Positions 27,174 to 33,517 of a stretch of 33,517 nt of DNA are shown piece by piece; position 1 is the first letter of the stretch; every line of letters starts with the position of its first letter. Under the pieces are notes generated by a model. The model was not told the origin of the DNA. It was given only the letters and a program-made list of their open reading frames with translations, and made no database searches. Source of the DNA: Terriglobia bacterium. GTDB taxonomy: Bacteria; Acidobacteriota; Terriglobia; Bryobacterales; Bryobacteraceae. Both the position numbers and the translations under genes were made by a program. The stretch is taken from positions 1 through 33,517 of the forward strand of contig JAIQFN010000067.1 of assembly GCA_020073265.1 (NCBI GenBank), in the 5' to 3' direction.

Positions 27174-28862
27174 CTAACGCCGGCGGCACCGGGCGGCGGG
27201 AGGCTGCCAGCCTGAGTGCGGGTATCCATGCCCGAAGAATTCTTCCAGAGACGCATCATGTTTGTAGATGTCATCGTAGAAGAACACTTCGCCGCTTTCA
27301 CTCACCACCGCGGTGGCGTAGAGGATCAGCACCGGAATCGGCTTGGCGAGATTCACCTGTTGTGTTTTCGCCGCGCCTTCCGCTTCGACGATGCGGTCCA
27401 TGGTCCACTCGGGCTGATCGCGGAACACCCAGGCCGCCAGTTCCTCGGGCTTTTCCACGCGGATGCAGCCGTGTGAGAAATCGCGCCGCGACCTCGAAAA
27501 CAGCGACTTGGCGGGCGTCCCGTGCAAGTACACGTTGTACTCGTTCGGGAACATGAACTTGACGAACCCCAGCGCGTTCTTGGGCCCGGGGACCTGGCGG
27601 ATCTCGAGCTTGCCGGAGCGCAGTTTCGCCAGCAAATCCGCAGTCACTTCAGCGCTCGCTACGACGTTGTCGCGGGAATCCACCACCTCGTAATCGTTCT
27701 TCGCCAGATAGGAGCCGTCCTTGGCGATCTTCGGCACCAGCTCGGCTCGTTGGATGCTGAGCGGCACGTTCCAATACGGCCGGAAGATCACATGCGTCAT
27801 GTTGTTGGTGAAGACCGGAGTTTGACGGCGATAGGCGCCTCCCACCACCACTTTCATTTCGAGCTCGGCCTCGTAGCGGTCGTTGAACGCCCGGAGCCGA
27901 AACTCGGGGATATTCACCATCACCGGCGGCCGCGTGAAATTATTCGGAACCCAGCGCCAGCGCTCCAGCGCCAGTTGCAGTTGACGAACGCGGCGGCTTA
28001 GCGGTGTGTTCAGTTGCTGGAGAGTTGCCTTGCCGATGCGTCCGTCCGGATCGATTCCATGGCGAATCTGAAAATGCTTCACCGCCTCGACCAGCGCACC
28101 TTCGTAGATCTGGGAACCGGCCGGTGGAGCGGCGCCCGGCGGCAGGTCGCCCACCCGGCCGAGCAGTCGCGCCAGGCGCGCAACGCCCGGATACGCATCG
28201 CCCGGCTCGACCGTCTTTTTGGTGGACGGCAGCAGTTCGCCATCGTCTTCCCGGGCCAGGGCCAGGTAGGCTTCGAGGGCCTGTTCGGCCCGTCGATAGG
28301 CCGGAAACCGCGGCTCCAGTTGTTCGAGAGAAGAACGCACGTCGCCGGCGTTCACTACACCCCGCAGGACGCCGGCCAGATCGCACTTCTTCTGGTCGAT
28401 ATCCAGGCCGAAGCAGAAAGCTTTCGGATTCACTCTTCCGATACTTGAGTCCGAGATGTAGCGGAGGCTCGAAACCGTGAGCGCCAGATCGAATTCCACC
28501 AGGTCGGCATCCGTGGGTTGCGCCAGAGTGGGCCGCAGGCGCGCCAGCCGGGCCGCCCAGCGCGAACCGTCATAGTCTTCCGGGTCCAGACCCTTGGCTC
28601 CCGCGTTCTCGAGAATTCTGACGAGCGCTTGAGCCTGCGGGGTGGCGTCGCCGTTGCGAACCCAGGCCAGCTTGTAGCCGGCGGATTCGTAAAAGCTGGC
28701 CACGTAGGTCCGGGATGCCGGGAAGTTCGGCCAGCGGAGGCTGGAGAGCGTCCCGGAAGCGACCAAGGCACGCAGGCTGGCCTCTTGCGCAATCGGCTCC
28801 GAGGCATCGCCCGAGGCCCAGCCGGCACTGACCAGTACTACGTAGACCAGCGCGCGTCTCAC
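27174..28862 (-). CDS. L,D-transpeptidase of the YcbB/LdtD type
   Basis: The product is 562 aa. GTG at 28862 is chosen because GGAGG stands 4-5 bases upstream and a signal peptide follows (RRALVYVVLVSAGWASGDAS). A scaffold domain (about 30-230) precedes a peptidoglycan-binding helix bundle (VEAVKHFQIRHGIDPDGRIGKATLQQLN). The YkuD catalytic domain then carries HGTPAKSLFSRSRRDFSHGCIRVEKPEELA with catalytic Cys466 and its preceding SHG. Such enzymes make 3-3 cross-links in the periplasm, important under envelope stress and for beta-lactam tolerance. The length is that of LdtD (about 600). Confidence 0.93.
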   Translation of the reverse strand: MRRALVYVVLVSAGWASGDASEPIAQEASLRALVASGTLSSLRWPNFPASRTYVASFYESAGYKLAWVRNGDATPQAQALVRILENAGAKGLDPEDYDGSRWAARLARLRPTLAQPTDADLVEFDLALTVSSLRYISDSSIGRVNPKAFCFGLDIDQKKCDLAGVLRGVVNAGDVRSSLEQLEPRFPAYRRAEQALEAYLALAREDDGELLPSTKKTVEPGDAYPGVARLARLLGRVGDLPPGAAPPAGSQIYEGALVEAVKHFQIRHGIDPDGRIGKATLQQLNTPLSRRVRQLQLALERWRWVPNNFTRPPVMVNIPEFRLRAFNDRYEAELEMKVVVGGAYRRQTPVFTNNMTHVIFRPYWNVPLSIQRAELVPKIAKDGSYLAKNDYEVVDSRDNVVASAEVTADLLAKLRSGKLEIRQVPGPKNALGFVKFMFPNEYNVYLHGTPAKSLFSRSRRDFSHGCIRVEKPEELAAWVFRDQPEWTMDRIVEAEGAAKTQQVNLAKPIPVLILYATAVVSESGEVFFYDDIYKHDASLEEFFGHGYPHSGWQPPAARCRRR

Positions 28863-29111
28863 ATTGCCTCCCCAGTTCCACCTTGACGCAGTGCAACTGG
28901 CACACCGCGAGAAAGAGTGTAAGCCAGCGCGCAACCGTGTCGGGCTGGAGAGGGCTTCTGGGTTAAAACCTGCACCCTTTTTGCGCAAGATGCCCCAATT
29001 TCGCTGCCAATCACTCCGGAACTTTTGCTCCTGTTCCTTGCAGGCGTTTGGGGATCTAAATGGTACATAACGTGCGCTAACAGTTCAAAGCAAACCAAAT
29101 AAGAGATCCCT

Positions 29112-29543
29112 ATGTACCAAAGCATCGCACTAACTGATGACTCCTCCCACCTTTCTCTGGACGGGACTGCCAACGCGCCGCAGTACCTGGTTCCTCCTTG
29201 CACCGAACGCTCGGACGGCATGGGGCCTGTGGCCGACCTGGGTTTGGATCACGCCGGGTTATTGGTGATCACGCTGGGAATCAATCACGTTCTCGAGCAC
29301 GAGGGGATCGCCGTTTCCGTCTGGGGATCCGCGGACGGTAGCGATTGGGGCACCAAGCCGCTGGTCTCACTGCCGCAAAAGTGCTATTGCGGGATCTATT
29401 CCACCTTCCTGGATCTCAGCAAACATCCGCAAGTCCGCTACTTGAGGGTCCGGTGGAACATGGTTCGCTGGGGCAAATGGGAGCACGTGCCGCTGTTCGG
29501 CTTCTATGTTTCCGCCCAGGAGTCCGGCGACGGACGCCACTAG
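29112..29543 (+). CDS. Conserved-looking hypothetical protein, beta-rich
   Basis: The product is 143 aa. The ATG at 29112 follows AAGAGA at usable distance. There is no signal peptide. The sequence alternates short hydrophobic strands with turns (LLVITLGINHV, IAVSVWGSADG, VRYLRVRWNMVRW), suggesting a beta-sandwich or discoidin-like fold, and has four cysteines in two places (one at PPC and a KCYC pair with neighbours). I do not recognise a family with certainty. Its codon use looks like its neighbours'. It ends by sharing a CTAG with the stop of the BON gene on the other strand. About 250 bp of non-coding sequence separate it from the transpeptidase start. Confidence 0.7.
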   Translation: MYQSIALTDDSSHLSLDGTANAPQYLVPPCTERSDGMGPVADLGLDHAGLLVITLGINHVLEHEGIAVSVWGSADGSDWGTKPLVSLPQKCYCGIYSTFLDLSKHPQVRYLRVRWNMVRWGKWEHVPLFGFYVSAQESGDGRH

Positions 29544-30211
29544 CGGCCAGCCAGCACAGGTTCGGCCACCAGGATGTGATTGGCAACGTCGGAGACGCCC
29601 GGCGCGAACCACGCGATTCGTTCCGCTTCCTCGCGCTCCGGAATCGATCGCACTTCGCCGTGCAGCACGACTTTATCCTGATTCACTTCCACCAGAATGT
29701 TCCGCTCATCGATCGTGGCGCTGCGCTGTAACGCGGCTTCGATCTGCTCCTTGGTGTCTTCCGCGCTCATCACCGGGTTCACGTTCACCAGGTTCTCCAC
29801 GCCTTTCACTCCGGTGAGTTCCGCGATGGCATCGGCTGCGGCGTCTTTCTGATACTGCCAGTCGACGGTGCCTTCCAGCGTAACCCAGCCGTGCTCGACG
29901 CGAATGCGCATGCGGTTGGGCGGAACGGAGCTGTTCCAGTCCAGGATATTGGCCGCGGCGTGCGCCAGGTCGGCGTCGGTCCGCACTTGCGGGCCCGGCA
30001 CCCGGACTTCGAGTTCGCAGGCCACCGCTCGCACGTGAGCGATGCGCTCGGCCGCGTGCAGCGCCGCCAGCTTCTCAGCGTAGCTCGCCACCGTTCCCGT
30101 CAACGTTACAATGCCGTTCTCGACCCCCACTCCGATGGTCGCCGCACGCAACCCCGGTGTGTAGCTAATTTCGCGCTGGACGTCGTCTCGAATATGGGTA
30201 TCCTTGGTCAT
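29540..30211 (-). CDS. Triple BON-domain protein (OsmY-like)
   Basis: The product is 223 aa with three consecutive BON domains at residues about 7-68, 78-146 and 152-218. Each has the pattern of a helix, then V-x-hydrophobic-x2-G-x-V-x-L-x-G-x-V (IVTLTGTVASYAEK; WVTLEGTVDWQYQK; KVVLHGEVRSIPER), then a helix ending in a short strand. AGGTGAAGT precedes the ATG. There is no signal peptide, so unlike E. coli OsmY it should be cytoplasmic. BON domains bind membranes or lipids and are typical of osmotic and general stress proteins. It lies downstream of the lipoprotein gene (65 bp) in the same direction. Confidence 0.92.
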   Translation of the reverse strand: MTKDTHIRDDVQREISYTPGLRAATIGVGVENGIVTLTGTVASYAEKLAALHAAERIAHVRAVACELEVRVPGPQVRTDADLAHAAANILDWNSSVPPNRMRIRVEHGWVTLEGTVDWQYQKDAAADAIAELTGVKGVENLVNVNPVMSAEDTKEQIEAALQRSATIDERNILVEVNQDKVVLHGEVRSIPEREEAERIAWFAPGVSDVANHILVAEPVLAGR

Positions 30212-30276
30212 ACTTCACCTCAACTGACTGAAGCAGCAATCGCGCGGCCAATCCCGCGAACCGGGCGGAAGCGGCC

Positions 30277-30642
30277 TCATCTAACGTGCACGCGGACGGA
30301 TGCCGACGAGCACCCGATGGTCTCGTTACCGCAACTCACCACGTAAATCGTGGAAACCTGGGGCCGAACCTCCAGCGTCCCGCTCGCCGGGAACTTGCCC
30401 AGCTCATGAAAATCGGCCGGCCTGGTGGCGTGAGGATCCACCGCCTCTTCCAGCACGACCTCCGGCGCATTCCGGGCATCCCAGTGCAGCATTACTGTTT
30501 CACCTTTGTTAATGACCGCGGGGTGTACAACGAAACGGACCACTTCGGGATTAGTAGCGCCCGCTTTCCTGGGAATTTCCAGAGGCAATCGCATGGCGCA
30601 GCCCGTCAGAAGTAGTAGAACCAGACCTGTAAGAAGTTTCAA
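30277..30642 (-). CDS. Small lipoprotein with Ig-like domain
   Basis: The product is 121 aa from a TTG at 30642, chosen because AGGAGG stands 6 bases before it and a perfect lipoprotein signal follows (KLLTGLVLLLLTGC, lipid-bearing Cys near residue 15). The mature part reads as one Ig-like sandwich: FVVHPAVINKGETVMLHWDARNAPEVVLE and, at the end, STIYVVSCGNETIGC, with a possible disulphide. Such domains are frequent in Acidobacteria. Residues after the Cys (AMR) give no clear sorting signal. Its function is unknown; a periplasmic or outer-membrane structural role is likely. Confidence 0.75.
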   Translation of the reverse strand: MKLLTGLVLLLLTGCAMRLPLEIPRKAGATNPEVVRFVVHPAVINKGETVMLHWDARNAPEVVLEEAVDPHATRPADFHELGKFPASGTLEVRPQVSTIYVVSCGNETIGCSSASVRVHVR

Positions 30643-30805
30643 TTCGCACCTCCTTTCCCGCTTCAGGCGCGAATCCAACTTGAGTTAACGAGCACGTTAC
30701 AAGCCAGGAATGGCCCTGCGCCTTTTCGCGCATCTGGCTGAGGCTCTTGAAGCAATCCATGCCTTGGACGGACGCTCAGATCCTTTCGAATGACTCGTTC
30801 GCGGA

Positions 30806-30832
30806 TTGGCAGGTCCGTTGCGGTTCTATTAG
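30806..30832 (+). promoter_or_regulatory. Weak promoter candidate before the CBS / phosphorylase pair
   Basis: TTGGCA (30806-30811) and TATTAG (30827-30832) are both fair matches, but the spacing is 15 bases instead of 17. It is placed 32 bases before the ATG at 30864, in a 221-bp divergent spacer. Offered only as a lead. Confidence 0.2.
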
Positions 30833-30863
30833 ACGAAAGAGTGTCTGAACAAGGAGGCTGACC

Positions 30864-31355
30864 ATGAAAGTTCGGGAGATGATGACCAGGCAGACGGCCT
30901 TCTGCGGCCTGGACACCAGCTTGGCGGCGGCCGTCGAATTGATGGTGAAGAACGGCTGCGGATTTCTGCCGGTGGTCGGCGAGGGAGGCAACGTGATCGG
31001 CGTGATCACGGACCGGGACATTTCGATCGCGCTCGGAACGCGCAATCAGAAGCCTTCCGAGTTGCTTGTCCAAGACGTGATGCTTCCGAAGAACGTCACG
31101 TTTCCGAAGCTCTTCACCTGCACCCCTGACGACGATATCCATTGCGCTTTGAAAACCATGCGGAAGGAGCGCATCCGGCGCCTGCCGGTGGTGGATCGTG
31201 AAGGCGCGCTCCAGGGGATCGTATCGATGGACGACTTCGTGCTCCGCGCCTATCAGTACGCCGGCAAACACGACATCTCCTGGAAGGATGTCGCCGAGAC
31301 ATACAAGGCCATCAACCGTTGCCCCGGCAGCGCCAAGCGGCCCGTCGCCGCCTGA
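30864..31355 (+). CDS. CBS-pair domain protein
   Basis: The product is 163 aa. AAGGAGG lies 6 bases before the ATG. Two CBS motifs form one Bateman module: residues 1-62 (MKVREMMTRQTAFCGLDTSL, GFLPVVGEGGNVIGVITDRDI) and 70-132 (VQDVMLPKNVTFPKLFTCTPDDDI, RRLPVVDREGALQGIVSMDDFV). Such modules bind AMP, ATP or similar ligands and sense energy state. It resembles the stress protein Hrp1 of Mycobacterium in layout. A 30-residue tail ends rich in Lys/Pro/Ala. The glucan phosphorylase gene starts 19 bases downstream, so the pair is probably one transcript. Confidence 0.92.
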   Translation: MKVREMMTRQTAFCGLDTSLAAAVELMVKNGCGFLPVVGEGGNVIGVITDRDISIALGTRNQKPSELLVQDVMLPKNVTFPKLFTCTPDDDIHCALKTMRKERIRRLPVVDREGALQGIVSMDDFVLRAYQYAGKHDISWKDVAETYKAINRCPGSAKRPVAA

Positions 31356-31374
31356 TCCCGTGCCTCCGGCCGAG

Positions 31375-33060
31375 ATGGACAACCAGCAGCCCACCATCGC
31401 GTACTTCTCGATGGAAATCGCGGTCGACGATTCCATGCCCACTTACAGCGGAGGCTTGGGCGTTCTGGCCGGCGACACATTGCGCTCGGCCGCCGACCTA
31501 GAAGTGCCGCTGGTGGCTATCACGCTGCTGCATCGCAAAGGTTACTTTCACCAGAGTCTGGATGCCGCCGGCCACCAGCATGAGACCGCCGAGCTGTGGA
31601 ATCCGGCTGAAAAGCTGAAGCCGCTCCCGGCGATCGCGCGCGTGACGGTGGAAGGGCGCACGGTTCAGGTTCGCGCCTGGTCTTATGAAATTCGCGGTGT
31701 TACCGGATACGTTGTGCCGGTTTACTTCCTGGACAGCGATCTTCCGGACAACGATGCCTCCGCACGCACTCTGACAGACTACTTGTACGGCGGCGATCTG
31801 CGCTACCGTCTCTGTCAGGAAGCTCTGCTCGGCCTGGGCGGCCTCGAGATCCTGGACGCATCGGGGCTCACGGCGGTCAAAACCTATCACCTGAACGAGG
31901 GGCACTCGGCGCTGCTGGCGCTGGGGCTGCTCGAACGCCAGGTGCGGTTGCGGGACGGCGCCGCGATGAGCGTCGAAGACATCTTGACGGTGCGCCGCAA
32001 GTGCGTCTTCACTACCCACACTCCCGTCCCGGCCGGCCACGACCAGTTCCCCAAAGAGCTGGCCGGGCAGGTGCTGGGGGAGGCGCGCATGAAGCTGCTC
32101 GAAGCCGCCGAGGGCTACCACGACAGCACCCTCAACATGACCTACCTCGCGCTGCGCTTCTCGCATTACATCAACGGTGTGGCCATGCACCACGGCGAGA
32201 TCTCCCGCGGCATGTTCCCGGATTATCCGGTTCGCGCCATCACCAACGGCGTGCATGCGGTGACCTGGACCTCCAAGCCGTTCGCGGACCTCTACGACCG
32301 CCACATCCCGGAATGGCGCACCGACAATCTGTACCTCCGGTACGCCATCGGAATTTCGCTCGAAGAGATCGAAGAGACGCATCTAGCCGCCAAGCGGCAA
32401 TTGTTGCGGGAGATTCACGCGCGCACCGGCAGCACGCTGAACGAGAAAGTGATGACCATCGGCTTCGCGCGGCGAGCTGCGGCGTACAAGCGGCTCGAAC
32501 TGCTGTTCACCGATCCGGAACGCCTGAAGTGGATGGTCAACCAGATAGGTCCGCTGCAAATCGTCTGCGGGGGCAAGGCGCACCCGCAGGATGAAGCCGG
32601 CAAGCTGTCCATCCAGCATATCTTCGAAGCGGCCGCCGCGCTGCGCGATTCCGTTCCGGTGATCTACGTCGAGAATTACGATCTGGCCTGGGCGCACCTG
32701 CTGACCAGCGGCGTGGACCTGTGGCTCAACACGCCCCAGATCCCGCAGGAATCCTCCGGCACCAGCGGCATGAAAGCGGCGTTGAATGGCGTGCCGAGCC
32801 TGAGCATACTGGACGGCTGGTGGATCGAGGGGCACATCGAGGGATTCACCGGTTGGGCCATCGGCGATTCGGACGGAAACGCGGCCGAGGAACTGGCGTC
32901 GCTGTACGGCAAGCTCGAGTGGGTGATTCTGCCGATGTACTACGGCCGCCCGGTCGCTTATGCCGAAGTGAGGCGCAGCACCATCGCGCTCAATGCGTCG
33001 TTCTTCAACACGCAACGCATGGCGGCCCAGTACGTGGCGAACGCCTACGGCGGCGCCTGA
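31375..33060 (+). CDS. glgP: Short-type alpha-glucan (glycogen) phosphorylase, GT35
   Basis: The product is 561 aa. The ATG at 31375 has no good ribosome binding site and an in-frame GTG at 31360 is equally possible. It begins directly with the substrate-domain motif IAYFSMEIAVDDSMPTYSGGLGVLAGD and lacks the N-terminal DUF3417 extension found in longer bacterial forms. The PLP site is SSGTSGMKAALNG with Lys467. Other conserved runs are HLNEGHSALL, FTTHTPVPAGHDQF and IGFARRAAAYKR. It releases glucose-1-phosphate from glycogen or related glucans using phosphate in the cytoplasm. Its link to the CBS protein suggests control by nucleotides, though this is inference. Confidence 0.95.
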   Translation: MDNQQPTIAYFSMEIAVDDSMPTYSGGLGVLAGDTLRSAADLEVPLVAITLLHRKGYFHQSLDAAGHQHETAELWNPAEKLKPLPAIARVTVEGRTVQVRAWSYEIRGVTGYVVPVYFLDSDLPDNDASARTLTDYLYGGDLRYRLCQEALLGLGGLEILDASGLTAVKTYHLNEGHSALLALGLLERQVRLRDGAAMSVEDILTVRRKCVFTTHTPVPAGHDQFPKELAGQVLGEARMKLLEAAEGYHDSTLNMTYLALRFSHYINGVAMHHGEISRGMFPDYPVRAITNGVHAVTWTSKPFADLYDRHIPEWRTDNLYLRYAIGISLEEIEETHLAAKRQLLREIHARTGSTLNEKVMTIGFARRAAAYKRLELLFTDPERLKWMVNQIGPLQIVCGGKAHPQDEAGKLSIQHIFEAAAALRDSVPVIYVENYDLAWAHLLTSGVDLWLNTPQIPQESSGTSGMKAALNGVPSLSILDGWWIEGHIEGFTGWAIGDSDGNAAEELASLYGKLEWVILPMYYGRPVAYAEVRRSTIALNASFFNTQRMAAQYVANAYGGA

Positions 33061-33070
33061 GCTCGGGCGG

Positions 33071-33517
33071 TCAGCCCAACCCCAGCGCGCCGCGTGCCTG
33101 GGTGGTCGCTTCGTTCAACGCTTCTTCCAAGCGCCGCCGAGCGGCTTCCATCGCGGCCGTATCTTCGAAATCGCTGAACTCGAGCGGCGGCTCCATCGAG
33201 ATCGCCAGCCGGGTGAACGGCACGGGATTGCGCGGTTGGTCCCATTTGTGCGGCTCGCGCAGCGCCGGATGGCATTCCGCTCCCGTCGCCACTAGCGGGA
33301 CCCCGGCCGCCGCCGCCAGCACCAGCGCACCAGCCCGGGCCACGCGCCGCGGACCACCGCCGTCGGGCGTGATGATGACGCAGGCGCCGCCTGCCGCCAA
33401 TTGCGCCAGCCGCAGCACACTGTGCCAGCCGTGATGTTCCCAATCGCCGCGAATCACCTCCAGCCCGAGCAGGCGGCATAGGATCATGAGGCTGTCGCCC
33501 CGCGGCTCGGTAGCAAC
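33071..33517 (-). CDS. DUF374 lysophospholipid acyltransferase family protein (5' part beyond window)
   Basis: The frame runs from the stop at 33071 to the window edge, so 148 or so C-terminal residues are seen and the start lies outside. Visible features are a DSLMILCRLLGLEVIRGDWEHHGW stretch, matching the family's pattern where a variant of SRHxDGE/xRGSS normally stands, VIITPDGGGPRRVARAGALVLAAAAGVPLVATG, typical of DUF374 (TPDGPRGPRR in most members), and a helical tail ending LNEATTQARGALGLG. Members are thought to transfer acyl chains to lipid precursors at the inner membrane. The GG in PDGGGPRR differs from the common RG. It is convergent with the phosphorylase gene, 10 bases apart. Confidence 0.8.
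   Translation of the reverse strand, partial: VATEPRGDSLMILCRLLGLEVIRGDWEHHGWHSVLRLAQLAAGGACVIITPDGGGPRRVARAGALVLAAAAGVPLVATGAECHPALREPHKWDQPRNPVPFTRLAISMEPPLEFSDFEDTAAMEAARRRLEEALNEATTQARGALGLG

Noticed and set aside
29038-29069. TTGCAG and TACATA as a promoter for the 143-residue protein
   Set aside because: The spacing is 20 bases, outside the useful range; no other support.

Overview
The window is about 33.5 kb of GC-rich bacterial chromosome, densely coded, with many ATGA/GTGA start-stop overlaps. Its gene content suggests an acidobacterium, probably of the Solibacter/Bryobacter type: a PQQ dehydrogenase, a cytochrome c fused to a copper monooxygenase-like region, a vWFA protein resembling the acidobacterial vWFA-related family, a MacAB-like exporter and small Ig-like lipoproteins. 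This placement is inferred from gene families; no rRNA marker is present. I saw no tRNA, rRNA, CRISPR array, prophage or transposase.

Left part (1-10.9 kb). A PQQ-dependent dehydrogenase tail (1-690) meets a secreted cytochrome c / PHM-like copper protein (708-2072, minus). Divergent from it is a secreted TIM-barrel glycosidase-like protein (2285-4372). Next comes a minus-strand operon of a vWFA secreted protein, a membrane-fusion protein, a MacB-type ATPase and a MacB-type permease (8878 down to 4398). A 438-bp spacer separates it from a plus-strand DrrAB-like ABC-2 exporter (9317-10904).

Right part (10.9-33.5 kb). This looks like a stress, energy and envelope island. It holds an EEP-family protein with a cardiolipin-synthase-like phospholipase D, a P2-type Ca2+-ATPase-like pump, an AI-2E/PerM-family permease and two tandem-domain universal stress proteins. 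It also holds a damaged Mut7-C gene and a complete nine-gene N-type ATPase operon in the order atpDCQRBEFAG. After that come a MepK-like endopeptidase facing an L,D-transpeptidase, a triple-BON protein, an Ig-like lipoprotein, a CBS-pair protein directly upstream of a short-type alpha-glucan phosphorylase, and a partial DUF374 acyltransferase.

The N-ATPase is the functional centre. It is a rotary ATPase whose own genes include AtpQ and AtpR, which has a b subunit with a delta-like tail and no separate delta gene, and whose c subunit has two carboxylates per hairpin. Stress proteins, a cation pump, glycogen breakdown and envelope remodelling around it suggest a shared role in maintaining ion gradients and the wall under energy limitation. 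That is an inference from gene context.

The most unusual non-coding signal is a short repeat made of two small hairpins in tandem. It occurs as an inverted pair (a 112-bp REPIN-like element, 18876-18987) next to the broken 3' end of the Mut7-C gene, and as a single unit (25594-25636) between a usp gene and atpD. The stems differ between the three units by paired, compensatory changes.
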